Positions 42,686-55,141 of a stretch of DNA of 64,000 nt are shown here, one piece after another. The DNA comes from Gordionus sp. m RMFG-2023 (taxonomy: Eukaryota; Nematomorpha; Gordioida; Chordodea; Parachordodidae), in NCBI RefSeq assembly GCF_954871325.1, contig NC_088779.1:15130846-15194845 (forward strand). Reading direction: 5' to 3'. A model generated the notes under the pieces. It was not told the origin of the DNA and made no database searches. It saw only the letters and a program-made list of their open reading frames with translations. A program made the position numbers and the translations under genes. Each line of letters starts with the position of its first letter. Within the stretch, counting starts at the first letter, position 1.

Positions 42686-45235
42686 ATCATGATTTTCAGT
42701 ACTACTACACTTTGATATTGATGCAATAAGACTTTGCTCTTGTCTTTTCTTTCTTAGACAAAGTTCCTGTCACCGTCTGGCTTTCTATTTATGCTGATAT
42801 ATTATTAAAATTTATAAATATATACCTATTAAATAGTTTGAATTTTAATACACTAAAAAGTTATGCATAACTCAATTTTGTAAATTATCATTTTTAACCC
42901 CAATAGAAGAAAAATCCAAGAAACTCTTGTATGTTATAATAAAGATTGTCTATTTTAATGCTTATCAGATATCCTTAATAAAACTTAGTTAATATATATC
43001 TATTTATTATATAAAATGTAGAGAAGGCAATAAAACAGGACCTTCATGGCAACAATTTTTAAATTTTCTATGAAATGGTTTTTCAGAAAAAAATTATTAA
43101 GCATTTAAAAATATAATAAAAATAAGAAATTTTCTTGGTTTTTTTACAGTACAGACTTGTAAACAGTTTATATAATAAAAAATAAAGAGATAATAGAATT
43201 TACTATTAATGATGTTGAAGCAATATTACACTGATCTTGATTTTCAGTACTACTACACTTTGATGTTGATGCAAGAAGACTTTGCTCTTGCCTTTTCTTG
43301 CTTCAATAAAGTTTCTGTCTCCGTCTGGCTTTCTCCTGGGGCTGATATGTTATTAAAATTTAAAAATATATACCTATTAAATAGTAAGAATATCAATAAT
43401 ATATGAGTTAGTTCTAGTATATATATGATGATGAGATGGTAATGGTTTTATGGTAAAAAAACTTATTTAATATATATGTATTAATTATATAAAATGTAGA
43501 GAAGACAATAGAACAGGACCTTCATGGCAACAATTTTTAAATTTTCCATGAAATGGTTTTTCAGAAATAAAAAATAGCATTAAAAAATATATTGTAAATA
43601 AGAAATTTATTTAGGTTTTGGTTTTTTTTATCAGGAAAGATTTATAACCAGCTTATATAATCAAAAATAAAGAGATAATAAAATTTACTGTTAAAGATGT
43701 TGAAGCAATATTACATTGATCTTGATTTTCAGTACTACTACACTTTGATATTGATGCAATAAGACTTTGCTCTTGTCTTTTCTTGCTTCGACAAAGTTCC
43801 TGTCTCCGTCTGGCTTTATCCTTATGCTGATATGTTATTAAAATTTAAAAATATATGCCTATTAAATAGTTTGAATTTTAACTTATATACACTAAAAAGT
43901 TATGCATAACTTATTTTTGTAAATTATCATTTTTAGCACCCATAGAAGAAAAATCCAAGGAGTTGTATGTTATAATAATGATCAGTTATGTCTAAATTTG
44001 AGACAAAAATTTACTGTACCTTCCTGACAGCTAAAATTTAAAAATATAAGAATACCTATTTAATAGTTTGAATTTTAACTTATTTAAACTTAAAAGTTAT
44101 GCATAACTTATTTTTGTAAATTATCATTTTTAGAACCCATAGAATAAAAATCCAAGGAGTTGTATGTTATAATAATGATTGAATAATGTAAAATGTAGAG
44201 AAGGCAACAGGACCTTCCTGGCAGCTAATATTTAAAAATATAAGAATACCTATTTAATAGTTTGAATTTTAACTTATATACACTTAAAAGTTATGCATAA
44301 CTTATTTTTGTAAATTATTATTTTTAGCCCCCATAGAAGAAAAATCCAAGGAGTTGTATGTTATAATAATAATTGTCTAATATATATGTGATGGAAACAG
44401 AACCTTCCTGGCAGCTAAAATTTAAAAATATAAGAATACCTTATTAATAGTTTGAATTTTAACTTATATACACTTAAAAATTATGCATAACTTATTTTTG
44501 TAAATCATTTTTAGACCCTATAGAAGAAAATCCAAGGAGTTATATGTTATAATATTGATCAGTTATGTTTAAATTTGAGACAAAAATTTACTCTACCTTC
44601 CTGTCTACTAAAATTTAAAAATATAATAATACCTATTTAATAGTTTGAATTTTAACTTATATACACTTAAAAGTTATGCATAACTTATTTTTGTAAATTA
44701 TCATTTTTAGCCCCCATAGAAGAAAATCCAAGGAGTTGTATGTTATAATAATGATCTTTATGTCTAATTTTGAGACAAAAATTTACTGTACCTTCCTGGC
44801 AGCTAAAATTTAAAAATATAAGAATACCTATTTAATAGTTTGAATTTTAACTTATATACACTTAAAAGTTATGCATAACTTATTATTGTAAATTAACATT
44901 TTTAGTTCCTATAGAAGAATCCAAGGAGTTGTATGTTATAATAATGATCAGTTATGTCTAAATTTGAGACAAAAATTTACTGTACCTTCCTGGCAGCTAA
45001 AATTTAAAAATATAAGAATACTTATTTAATAGTTTGAATTTTAACTTATATACACTTAAAAGTTATGCATAACTTATTTTTGTAAATTATCATTTTTAGC
45101 CACTATAGAAGAAAATCTAAGAGTTGTATGTTATAATAATGATCAGTTATGTCTAAATACAAAAATTTTCTGTACCTTCCTGGCAGCTAAAATTTAAAAA
45201 TATCAGAATACCTATTTAATAGTTTGAATTTTAAA
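42686..45235 (+). repeat. Composite satellite field: three ~500-bp units then about seven ~195-bp units
   Basis: The first part repeats a block with CTTGATTTTCAGTACTACTA at about 42690, 43232 and 43720. The second part repeats a ~195-bp unit; CCAAGGAGTTGTATG or a close variant occurs near 43957, 44154, 44347, 44532, 44730, 44926 and 45116, giving steps of 185-198 bp. Most units hold the perfect palindrome AAGTTATGCATAACTT. Both unit types share CCTATTAAATAGTTTG-like sequence, so the shorter unit probably arose by loss of the front part. No coding sense. Confidence 0.85.
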
Positions 45236-45360
45236 GTAGCTACAAACTTTGAATCGTATCTTCTATTTGATTAATTTTGTCAGATTAAGAGAAAAAAAAA
45301 TCCTTTTGCCGAACGAATTGTTATTTTCAATATTAAAAACATTTTTCAAGAAAAAAAACC

Positions 45361-45412
45361 TTTGCGGGATTCGAACCTAAGCGACGTTCTTGCCGATTGG
45401 GCCACAGGCACT
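45361..45412 (-). repeat. tRNA-like sequence with A- and B-boxes, probably a SINE head
   Basis: The minus strand reads TGGCCCAATCGG (45404-45393) and GGTTCGAATCCCG (45377-45365), good matches to the Pol III A- and B-boxes. Only 15 bp separate them, too few for an anticodon arm, so it is not a working tRNA gene. A truncated tRNA or the head of a tRNA-derived SINE is most likely. It directly follows the satellite field. Confidence 0.55.
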
Positions 45413-46148
45413 TTTCAAAATTAACGATTTTTTAAATATATATTATAGATTGAAAGTGTGACAGTGTCGGCGTAACGGCATTTTTGTGTCAAAGCTTTTA
45501 TATATATTATAGATGCTCAATATTGTCTTTTTGTTATTATAATTAATTTTTTTTTTCTAATTCGTAATCAAAATAATTTTAGCATTATTCAATATACATG
45601 TTAATTATTTTTATAATATTTTGGAAAAATGCATTATTTTAAATATTAATTATTTTTTTATCTAAAATTATAACATATATTATTTATAGAAATAAAATAA
45701 ACTATAATGCAAAATTAATAAAAAAAAGATTCAAAATAACTCATTTTTAAATATATTATTTGAACGTATAAGTAATATATTTTCTAATTGTGAATAACAA
45801 ACATTTTAGCCTCTAAAAGGCCCTTTCTACATAAACTTGTGTTGCGGGAACTGCCAGTACTATAAATATAATTCTGGATAAATTTTTTCGATTCCCAAAT
45901 ATAAAAACTTGATTTTTTATCGATCCTTTTAATACCTTCAAACGAATCAATAATATTTCTATATGTTTTTTGTGTGCATTTGAAGTAACTTTTCTAAATT
46001 TCGATTTTGATCATTTAATAATTATAAATAACGACAGAGATATGGTAAAATATGTAAATACACCACAAGAAAATAATGTAAAAAAATTAGAATTATTTTT
46101 TTATTTTTCTTTAAACCGGTTTAACTTTTTTATAAAGGTTCTCTTCAC
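45413..46148. other. AT-rich spacer
   Basis: GACAGTGTCGGCGTAACGGC at 45460-45479 is a GC-rich patch of unknown origin. No gene seen; the open frame at 45970-46194 runs into the following element and is not a recognised protein. Confidence 0.35.
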
Positions 46149-46310
46149 TAGAGGTCTGCATTGGGCTGGGTTTAGGCCCGCCTGCCTACGCTAGCCTATC
46201 CAAGGGTAAAAATTTTGTTAAGAACGGATTGGCGGGCTGTTTAGAAAAAATTTTAAACTGTGGGCGGGTTAAGAAATTTAAACATGGGCTAGCAGGTTAA
46301 AAGATTTTAA
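46149..46310. mobile_element. Left end of a TAGAGGTCTGCATTGGG element
   Basis: TAGAGGTCTGCATTGGG at 46149, then GGCCCGCC, GGCGGGC and GGGCGGG blocks. The end matches those of 62538-63221. The right end was not found, so the copy is truncated. Confidence 0.55.
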
Positions 46311-47555
46311 AATCATTTAAGTAAATTTTAATAAAAAATTGTTCTTATTAACTTTTCTGGATATTAAAATTTAAAATATACTTTTTTGGTATCATAAAAA
46401 CAAGTACCTTGCAAAAAATGTGACGTATATTAATGTTTTACGCCTAAAAATAATAGTATATATTTTCATAAAATTAAAAAGTATAAATATTTGACATCTA
46501 ATACATTAAAAAGAAATTGTAAAGTTTAGTGAATTTTTTTATAAGAGGTGAATTTTTTTATAAGAGTATCATAGTTAATTATTTAAAGGATATCGCAAAG
46601 ATACTCCTAAATTTAGAATAAAATATCCCTCATTCTCATTTATTTGGCCGGTTTTTCATGTTGATATTTTTTTTAATTTGCCTATAGATATTTTTAAAAT
46701 AAGTTGGTATCTTTATTTTATAATAACACTAAATTAAATTAAAAGTTAAAAAAAGCGCTTATAATTATAAAATTCTCTTTAAAAATGTATAAATTTAACA
46801 TAAATGTATAAAATACTTTATTGAAATATATAAATAAAATTATGGCATATTTGTTGAATAAGACATTAAGATATTGCCTTAATAATTAGAGTATTAACTA
46901 AGAAAAAATATTAGTAAAGTATATAAAAAAATATTTATTTATACTTTAAATTTCTAAATAATCCTGGTGGTTAAATATTATTGATATTTACGTGACAAAA
47001 ATTAAATTCATATGTTTTACATATAAACATAATTTCAAGATTTATGTTTTTTTATCGTTTTGAAACCTATTCATATTTATATTTATATTCATAGTTGTTA
47101 AATCAACTAAAAATTGTAATTATAACAAGGTTTGATGATTAGTTAATATACGTAAAAAAAATATATAAATACTTTCATAACAACACAAATTATGATAATA
47201 TGAATAAAAATAATAAAATAGGAAACGACCATCCTTACTCACATTTTTTGTCAAATCTTTAATTAACCCTAACCCATATCTTTCTAACCTTTAATCCTAC
47301 TTGTGTTTTTTAATATATTTAATCCAATTGAAAAAAATCTTTGAGTTGATGATATGTGAATTAGGTTATTATAGAAATAGTATAAATTATACTTTAGAAT
47401 ATCATTTTACTGACTTTACTAAATAATAAAATATACCGAATAATTAATAAAAATTTTATAGTAATATAATATCAATCCACAAAGACAATTTAAATGTATA
47501 ATTATATTAAGGCAATTTGGCATATAAAATAAATTTTAAACCTTTTATGCATAAT
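46311..47555. other. AT-rich spacer, nothing recognised
   Basis: No coding signal, RNA or element ends. Confidence 0.4.
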
Positions 47556-47778
47556 ATACTTATTTTTCGGGGGAATCGGGAGGGGAGTGGGTCTAAATGT
47601 CAATCACTCTCCACAGTGGCTACTAGTGTTGTTAAATTGCTGGGTCGGGTCGGCTTGGCCGAAAACCCAGCAAGGTTTGAGCCTAAAAAAACGACCTTAA
47701 ACCCGAGCCAACCCATTTAGCCATAGATCAGACCCGACCCAATGGGCTACATGAGCCGACCCATTGGGCCGACTCGAT

Positions 47779-47972
47779 GAGTCGGCTTGTTGGGTCGGCT
47801 TGATGGGTCGGCTTGCTGGGTCGGCTTGTTGGGTCGGCTTGATGGGTTGGCTTGCTGGGTTGGCTTGCTGGGTCGGCTTGATGGGTCGGCTTGCTGGGTC
47901 GGCTTGCTGGGTCGGCTTGCTGGGTCGGCTTGTTGGGTCGGCTTGCTGGGTTGGCTTGCTGGGTCGACTTGC
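47779..47972 (+). repeat. Outer 13-bp array, left end of the giant hAT
   Basis: About 15 tandem copies of GGGTCGGCTTG(C/T/A)T with occasional GGGTTGGC variants. Because 13 is not a multiple of 3 the array is open in several frames on both strands and yields proline-, serine- or glycine-rich open frames that are not proteins. Confidence 0.93.
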
Positions 47973-48945
47973 GTTAAAATTTGTCATAATCGTCATCTTT
48001 AGGTTTTTTCGAATTTTTTTGAAGCAAATAAGTAAAAATATATGTTGTGAACATGTTAAATTAAATTTTTAGTGAATATGTACCTTAGAAAAGTGACAAT
48101 TGTCATAATCTTCATTTTTAAGTTTTTTCGAATTTTTTTGAAGCAAATAGGTAAAATATATGTTGTGAACATGTTAAATTAAATTTTCAGTGAATATGTA
48201 CCTTAGAAAAGTGACAATTGTCATAATCGTCATTTTTAAGTTTTTTCGAATTTTTTTGAAGCAAATAGGTAAAAATATAGATTGTAAGCATGTTATATTA
48301 AATTTTCAGTGAAGAAAAGTGAAAATTGTCATAATCGTCATTTTTAAGTTTTTTCGTTTGAAGCAAATAGGTAAAAATATATATATTAACGTGTTATATT
48401 AAATTTTCAGTGAATATGTAGCTTAGAAAAGTGACAATTGTCATAATCGTCATTTTTAAGTTTTTTTGAATTTTTTTGAAGCAAATAGGTAAAAATATAT
48501 ATTGTAAACATGTTATATTAAATTTTCAGTAAATATGTACCTTAGAAAAGTGACAATTGTCATAATCGTCATTTTTAAGTTTTTTCGAATTTTTTTGAAG
48601 CAAATAGGTAAAAATATATATTGCAAACATGTTTAATTAAATTTTCAGTGAATATGTACCTTAGAAAAGTGACAATTGTCATAATCGTCATTTTTAAGTT
48701 TTTTCGAATTTCTTTGAAGCAAATAGGTAAAAATATATATATTAACATGTTATATTAAATTTTCAGTGAATGTGTATCTTAGAAAAGTGACAATTGTCAT
48801 AATCGTCATTTTTAAGTTTTGTCGAATTTTTTTGAAGCAAATAGGTAAAAATATATCTTGTAAACATGTTAAATTAAATTTTCAGTGAATATGTATCTTA
48901 GAAAAGTGACAATTGTCATAATCGTCATCTTTAAGTTTTTTTAAA
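47973..48945 (+). repeat. Inner ~118-bp array, left end of the giant hAT
   Basis: About nine units (one shortened near 48310-48370), each with TGACAATTGTCA followed by TAATCGTCAT, then TTTTTTGAAGCAAATAGGTA and CATGTTA.ATTAAATTTTCAGTGAA. TGACAATTGTCA is a perfect 12-bp palindrome and the best conserved part of the unit. Confidence 0.93.
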
Positions 48946-50160
48946 CTTTCTTTTAATCTTAGTGGTTTTTAATATTATAAAGTTCAAAAATTTTATTTTT
49001 TTTAACACCACGCTTGAAATGTAAAAATTAAAAAAACATTTTATTTATGTTTAAAGTCTTGTAAAAAGTTTTGGATATTTATAGATTTTCTAAAACCATT
49101 GGATCTAGTAATAAGGTGTCACTGCAATTATATTTTATTCCAATGAGGAAAATTTTATTTAAAATTGTTTTAAGCCTATTTAAAAAAATTTTGATATTGG
49201 AAAGATGTTATAAAATATTTGGATTCAGTAAGAAATTTTTTCTTTCATTACTTTTTGACTCCACCCTTAAAAATCTAGAAATATAAAATAAATTATACTT
49301 ATTTTCAGACTAGTAAAAAGTTTTTATAATTAGAAAAATATTTCTAAATCTCTAATATTGATACTGCTATTATATTTCATTCTTTTTTTTTTTAACTTGA
49401 ACTTAGTTTATAATATTTGGTATTAGATATGAGTGGTATATCATTTGAAACTTTTTAAAGGATTGGTAGATAATAGGAAAATACAGGGAAAATTGAGCAA
49501 GGAATTCATTTTTAAATTTAAGACATTCAGATATATTTTTTCTAATCTTATAAAAATATTAAGTAATATGTAACTACTATAAATTTTTTATATCAAATTT
49601 GATTTGAAACACAAGATTTTAATTATTATTTGATTTAAGATCATGGATATAATTCTTGACAAATTTTAAATTATTTTGCATAATTTCTGAGTTTTACAAA
49701 TTTGTTTACATATCACGATTGTTAAAGCGAGTGTTAGCGGGCCTTGCTAAACCCCCTAAATACTTTCTACCACTATTGCATCATTATAAATTTTAATTGA
49801 TTTTTTTTCTTTGGTAATTGTGTGGATGACTTATGCAAAATCCAAATATTCATACTTAAGAATGAATATCATAGAAAAAATTTGGAAAACATTTAGATCT
49901 TCAGAGATACTACTAATTAGGAATTAAAATTTTTTTATCTATAAACCCCCCCCCCCCTTTTCTTTTTAGAAATATTAACTATTATTTTTTTAAAAATGAT
50001 ATATTTATTATTCATTTATCGCAAGTAGGCTCTTATATTTTATAAGTAAAAATTTACAAATGCAAAATAAATAAGGCACATTTTCATATCTATATTATTT
50101 TCATAAATAAAAAATAAAAATTATATGAAATCAAATAACAAATAATTGAAAAATAACAAA
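48946..50160. other. Giant hAT: spacer between the left array and the transposase
   Basis: AT-rich with a run of C near 49948. The open frame at 49071-49286 has no recognised relatives. It probably includes the 3' UTR of the transposase gene. Confidence 0.45.
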
Positions 50161-52147
50161 TTATACAAAAAATTCGCCACGCAAATTTAAAACATTAACA
50201 TCCCATGAATTTATACATAGGCATTGTTTTAACGTTGAGGCTGACATCCTATTCCTCTTCTTAGTAATGGTTGCGCCGGCTCGAGAAAAAATACGTTCGC
50301 TTGCTACGGACGTAGTTTGTTCGCATAAGTAATCCTTGGCCATTGTCGACAGCTTTGGAAAATGATTAGCGTTTCGAGACCACCAATCTATAATATCAAC
50401 AGAGGTTTGAGCAACCGGATCTGTTAAATATTCTTCGATTTTTTCTCCGTCTAAATTTGGCATAATGTATGATTTCCTTAATATAAAATATTTAAATTAA
50501 ATTAACTATTTATTATATAATCAAATCCATTGTAAAACCTTGTAACAAACATATTTTAAAAATGCCTATTTTGCAACTATATGCTTTATTAATTTTATAA
50601 GTTCTTAAGTCTCTATTTTTAAATGTTTAATAAATATTTATATTAACTCAAATAACTATCATAATTTTTGTTTAATGTAAGCGTAATATTTAAATTTAGT
50701 CACTCCAATATAGCTTCAAAAATGTTTGTTAGAAGTTTTTATGAGTATTCTATATAATTAAGTATTTATATTTACCTTCTTAACTCATTCAGAATACTGA
50801 CAGACATTAGATTGGATTCATTATTATCCTCCTCCTCGAAATCATATATTGATTTCGATGTACCATAATCATCAAATACTTTTTTGAATTTTTAATAAAA
50901 CCCAAGGTTATTTATGAAATTTGGTAAAAATGTTTTCTTAATTCTTGGATCAAGAAATGATGATGCATAATTTGAAAATGTGGTGAAATATTCGATATAA
51001 ATATTACATTTTTCTTTCATTATATTAGCAGCACTTTTTATAATTATATTTTTATGTGATTGGGCATTAAGCGATAAAGAATTCGCTATATTATCTAAAT
51101 ATAATGCTGACATCCCAATTGTAGATGTTGACGCCGAACTTATTTCACACGTGATTTTATAGAATGGATATAAAAATGACTCTAGCTCAATCAATAACTT
51201 AGCCTCCTCTTGGTTCAAATTATCTTTATTGGGTAAATATCGCCTACTTATATTAATGATGGCATCTATATTCTATTAAAATATGATTATAAAAAATATC
51301 AAATAATAAAATATTACTTTATTAACAGTAGTTATCATTAAATACATACTGTTCCATCTAGTGGCTATATCTAGTGGTATCCTACAATCTCCACTTAAAT
51401 TGATATACTCTTGCATAAACTTTGGGCTTTTATGCATTTTGCTAATTAAAATATGTATTTTGGCAAGATGAGTAGATAAGCTGTCTAAGCCCGCTTGAAC
51501 GATAATATTAATTACGTGTGCTAAGCATCTATTATTATTTGCATTGGCGTTACCATTATTTATGAAATAATCTACCAACAAATCGGCAGCTATTATAACA
51601 TTTGCAGCATTATCATGGGTTATAGATAATATTTTTTTTTCAATTTGGAATTCCTCAAGAGTTGATATTATCAACTCAAATATATCTATTCCCGTGTGAG
51701 GATGCGGGAATTCTATTATATCTAGTAGAAAAATTTTCAACTTCCAATCCTTATTTATAAAATGGACTGTTAGTGCACAATATGATAGAGAATTTAGCCC
51801 AGTCCAGATATCTGTAGTTAATGATAACTGACATTCTTCTTGATTCAAAATGTTTATTATATTGTTTTTGGCACAATTATATAATGAGCCTAGGTGCTTG
51901 ATGGCAGTTTGCCTGCACCATATTTTGACATTCTTATTTAAATATCTAAATATGTCCTTAAAATATTGACTATCTATTGTATGAAAGGCAATATTATTTT
52001 TTATCAAATATCGAAGTATTAATTTATTACAATACAAATTTTCATCAGCAATTAATTTCCTAGAACCATATAATGTATCGGGTACTTTAACAGATACAGT
52101 GGATAGGGATTCTGGGTGTGAAGTTATTATGTGTTTTCGCAAATTGG
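50161..52147 (-). CDS. BED-type hAT transposase of the giant element, nearly intact
   Basis: Exons on the minus strand: 52147-51318, 51272-50776 and 50476-50161, with introns of 45 and 299 bp and matching phases; about 547 codons. It starts mid zinc finger (NLRKHIITSHPE, the second half of a BED finger), so an upstream exon is missing or lies beyond the later insertions. The RNase H-like core has LTTDIWTGLNSLSYCALTVH (first catalytic D), SITHDNAANV (second D), RCLAHVINIIVQ (the C..H of the insertion) and ATRWNSMYLM. Then come LESFLYPFYKITCEISS, SSFLDPRIKK and the dimerisation domain WWSRNANHFPKLSTMAKDYL, TTSVASERIFSRAGA. One in-frame TAA (at about 50892) follows NLGFY; translation resumes in the same frame with KFKKVFDDYG. 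It would bind the element ends and catalyse cut-and-paste transposition. Confidence 0.88.
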
Positions 52148-52390
52148 CTAAAAATATAAATAAACTTTAGACATTAAAAATTCATTATTATTTTTTATAT
52201 CTTATTTAGTAATTCAATATTTTGATCAAAAAAAACCAAACAAGATCTTATTTAGTGTTGTACAAAGGCCAAGTCGGCTCCGTTTATTTATTATTTAAAT
52301 ATTTTGAAATAATTAATTTAAATATATATATATTAAAAAATATTAAGAATGCTATAAAAAAAAATTATGTATAAAATATTAAAACATATA

Positions 52391-52520
52391 TCAGAGACCT
52401 GCAGAGGTTTTATTTCCACGGCCCGTCCCGACCGATTTTTTTGAAAAATTTTTTTTAGGCCCAGCCTTCATTTAAAAATTTTTTTTGGCCCTGCCTGGAT
52501 TTTTTAATTATATTCGACCT
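52391..52520. mobile_element. CAGAGACCTGCAG-type fragment inside the giant hAT
   Basis: Begins CAGAGACCTGCAGAGG, then ACGGCCCGTCCCGACCG, AGGCCCAGCC and GGCCCTGCC blocks between T-runs. The right end was not found. Confidence 0.5.
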
Positions 52521-52714
52521 GGTGTTATATATAAAAATTCACCTATTCGGTATTTTACCGTATTTTTCAGCGAGAATTATCATTTAATAAGCATATTTGT
52601 TTTATCTTTTAAACAAATATTTATATTACAAATTGATACTATAAAAAATTTGTTATATAATAAATTGTATTTGTGGTAATTTTAATTAGTTTATAAAAAA
52701 TACATGGTAAAAAA

Positions 52715-52935
52715 TAGTGTTGTTAAATGGCTCGATTTGAGCCGATTTTTAAAAACGGCTAACTCAAAATTTTATCCATAAAATTATTAGGCAAAACCGG
52801 AAATTTTGATCATAGATGCCACAAAGGTATGGAAATCTATAAGCTAAATCTCGAGGCTTAGGCAATATTTACCTGTCTAAAATATAGTTAGCCGTTTTTA
52901 AAAATCAGATCAAATCGAGTAGTTGAACAACATTA
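52715..52935. mobile_element. hAT-type MITE, GGCTCGATTTGAGC family, copy 2
   Basis: 221 bp from TAGTGTTGTTAAATGGCTCG to GTAGTTGAACAACATTA; flanks GTAAAAAA and GTAAAACG (6 of 8 match). Homologous to 1972-2189 throughout, including CTCGAGGCTTAGGC. It lies inside the giant hAT. Confidence 0.75.
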
Positions 52936-53713
52936 GTAAAACGCTAAAAGTTTGAGAATATATAATATTGTATTATAAAAGAAATAACAATGTTATTTAT
53001 AAAAATAAAACTAATATTCATAATATTTTAGATTACATTGACAAATATAATTCATCGGGTATCTAAAAAAAATTTCAGGCTTAAAACAAACAAATTTTGA
53101 TATTACAATCTATTCAAGGTATCTGTCATTTTCAATAGAATTGGTTAATTTTATTTTATTATACTAATTTTTAAAATTTATTTAGATTAATATTAATAGT
53201 GACAAAGAGGAAGAGAAAGAAGTAATAATCAATGAAGCATCAACAAGTTCCGACATTGTTTATCCATGACAATTTATAGAGCATATTTTAAAAAATATTT
53301 CAAAATAATGAAAACATATCTGCCATGTCTACCAAAAAATATGAAAATTTTAGTTAGCATTACCTCAACTTGCAAGTTGCAACACTGCAGCCATTTTCAG
53401 TTGTTGAAAATCTTTCATTTATAAAAATAATCAAAACATTAGCTCCACAAAAAAATATAATTTGCCGACATACAGTTGTTGGCCGATTTTTTCAGCAACC
53501 CATAGCAGCAGATATGATTGTTTAATGATTTAAATTTTGATACAAATTTTAAATTATTTTTTCAAAAAGTCGAGATTTTAGTTTTTTAAGCGCCGAAAGA
53601 CTTAGTAGTATAGCTAAAAATGTCTTTACAAATAAACGAGGGTGCTTTAATGACCAAAATTTTGAAAATATTTTATTACTGAAATAAATAATTATTTATA
53701 ATCATATATTTCC
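52936..53713. other. Giant hAT body with another hAT scrap
   Basis: No exon found for the missing 5' part of the transposase. Around 53395-53510, in shifting plus-strand frames, FSVVENLSFIKIIKTLAP-like sequence and CRHTVVGRFF resemble the start of a BED-type hAT core (pFs.Ve...Fr.l...l), so a second decayed hAT fragment may be present. Confidence 0.35.
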
Positions 53714-55115
53714 TAGTGATGTTAAGGTAACTAGTTATAAGTAACTAGTAACTAGTTACATTTTGGCTAAAAAATAACTGTAACTAGTTACATTTTGGCT
53801 AAAAAATAACTGTAACTAGTTACATTTTGCTAAAAAATAACTGTAACTAGTTATAATTTTTGAAATGTAACTGCCAAAAGTAACTAGTTACTTTTAAAGA
53901 TATATTCAAATAATTAATTTTATTTTTAATATGTTGTGATAAATTAATTTTAAATTAAATTTATTTTTTAAATTAAATTTATTAATTTAAAATTTTGTGA
54001 AAATTTCCCGTTCAAATTGATTTTCTTTACTTATATTGTTACATTCCTGCTGGGCTTCATAATTTTGTAAGCAAAAAGTAATTTAATAAATTTTAATATT
54101 ATATTTATTTACAAATGTAGCACAATATATTTTTTTCCGTCAAGTAACAAGCATTGGAACTTCATATCATACATAATAAAAAAAAATTTAAATTTAGTAT
54201 AAGGAAAAACAAAGACAGATTATTTTAGAATTTAATATTAATTATTAATCATTACTTACAAGAACCAAGTCTAACAAAATTATCATGTTATAGGTTTAAT
54301 AATCTTTATGATAATGACAACATCATTGCTGCAATTCTTCACTCTTTATTTAAAACTGACTTGCCTTGGATTAGGCAAGAAAGGAATAAAGCAAAAAAAG
54401 GAGGAAATTTTATAATTTAATAAATACCTTAATACCTCAAAGTGAATCCCAGACGAATGAATCATGCTCAAAACCAACATCACTTGATGTAGTTGGATAT
54501 TTTGACCTAATGCGCCAAAATATTCTGGATAATGAACTTATAGAAAACTTTATCAAATCTAATAACAACACTTTTTCTTTATATAACGATTTTCCAAAGT
54601 TAAAATTACTCTTTATTAAATATAATGTTGTTCTAACATCAAGTGCTCCCGTAGAGCGCTTGTTCAGTCTAGGTAAGCTCATTTTTGGAGATAAACGAGC
54701 ACGTCTCCTAGATAATAACTTTGAAATTAATTGTTGTTAAAAGCAAATAAACATTTACTAGATTCTAATTTTTATGAAAAATAAATGTTTTTTTTTGCAA
54801 TGCAAATATATATTTTTATATTCGATGTAAATATTCTATTTTGCGATATTTTTTTATATAATTAAATTGTATATTATTTTAAATAACTGATTATACTTTG
54901 TTTATCCTAATTTTTTATTATTAAATAAATGCATTCAATAAATAAATAATGCGCATATGAATGATGTATAAAGTAAGTAACTATTTACTTTTGAAAATAA
55001 CTAACTAATAACTAGTTACTTTTGTAAAAATGTAACTAGTAACTGTAACTAGTTATGTTTTTGCCAATGTAACTAGTAACTAGTTATGTTTCAAAAGTAA
55101 CTTTTAACATCACTA
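53714..55115 (+). mobile_element. hAT element with TAACTAGTTAC arrays, exact target duplication
   Basis: 1402 bp from TAGTGATGTTAAGGTAACTAG to AACTTTTAACATCACTA; perfect 8-bp duplication ATATTTCC (53706-53713 and 55116-55123). Both ends carry repeats around the palindrome TAACTAGTTA; on the left four ~32-bp units with TTTTGGCTAAAAAATAACTG. It keeps the C-terminal part of a transposase. TAGTGATGTTAA is a variant of the TAGTGTTGTTAA terminus of the host element. Confidence 0.92.
54290..54740 (+). pseudogene. hAT transposase, C-terminal part only
   Basis: RFNNLYDNDNIIAAILHSLF then [13 protein letters not shown] (from 54292), and in a second frame [20 protein letters not shown] with ARLLDNNFE (54640-54730), the hAT dimerisation block with the SAPVERLFS signature intact. 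The catalytic core is deleted, so the element is non-autonomous. Confidence 0.8.
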
Positions 55116-55141
55116 ATATTTCCATATATTAAATTAAAATC

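Noticed and set aside
45361-45412. Functional tRNA gene
   Set aside because: No room for an anticodon arm between the A- and B-box, and no pairing acceptor stem.
46120-46150. Homology of the flank of 46149 with the flank at 63222
   Set aside because: The apparent match is weak, and the 63222 flank is explained by an interrupted hAT terminus.
47697-48072. Overlapping open frames on both strands (S/P-rich and G/L-rich)
   Set aside because: Same 13-bp array at the left end of the giant hAT, not proteins.
47779-48945. Possible CRISPR-like repeat array
   Set aside because: Repeats are directly adjacent without unique spacers, the genome is animal, and the arrays are inverted at the other end of a transposon.
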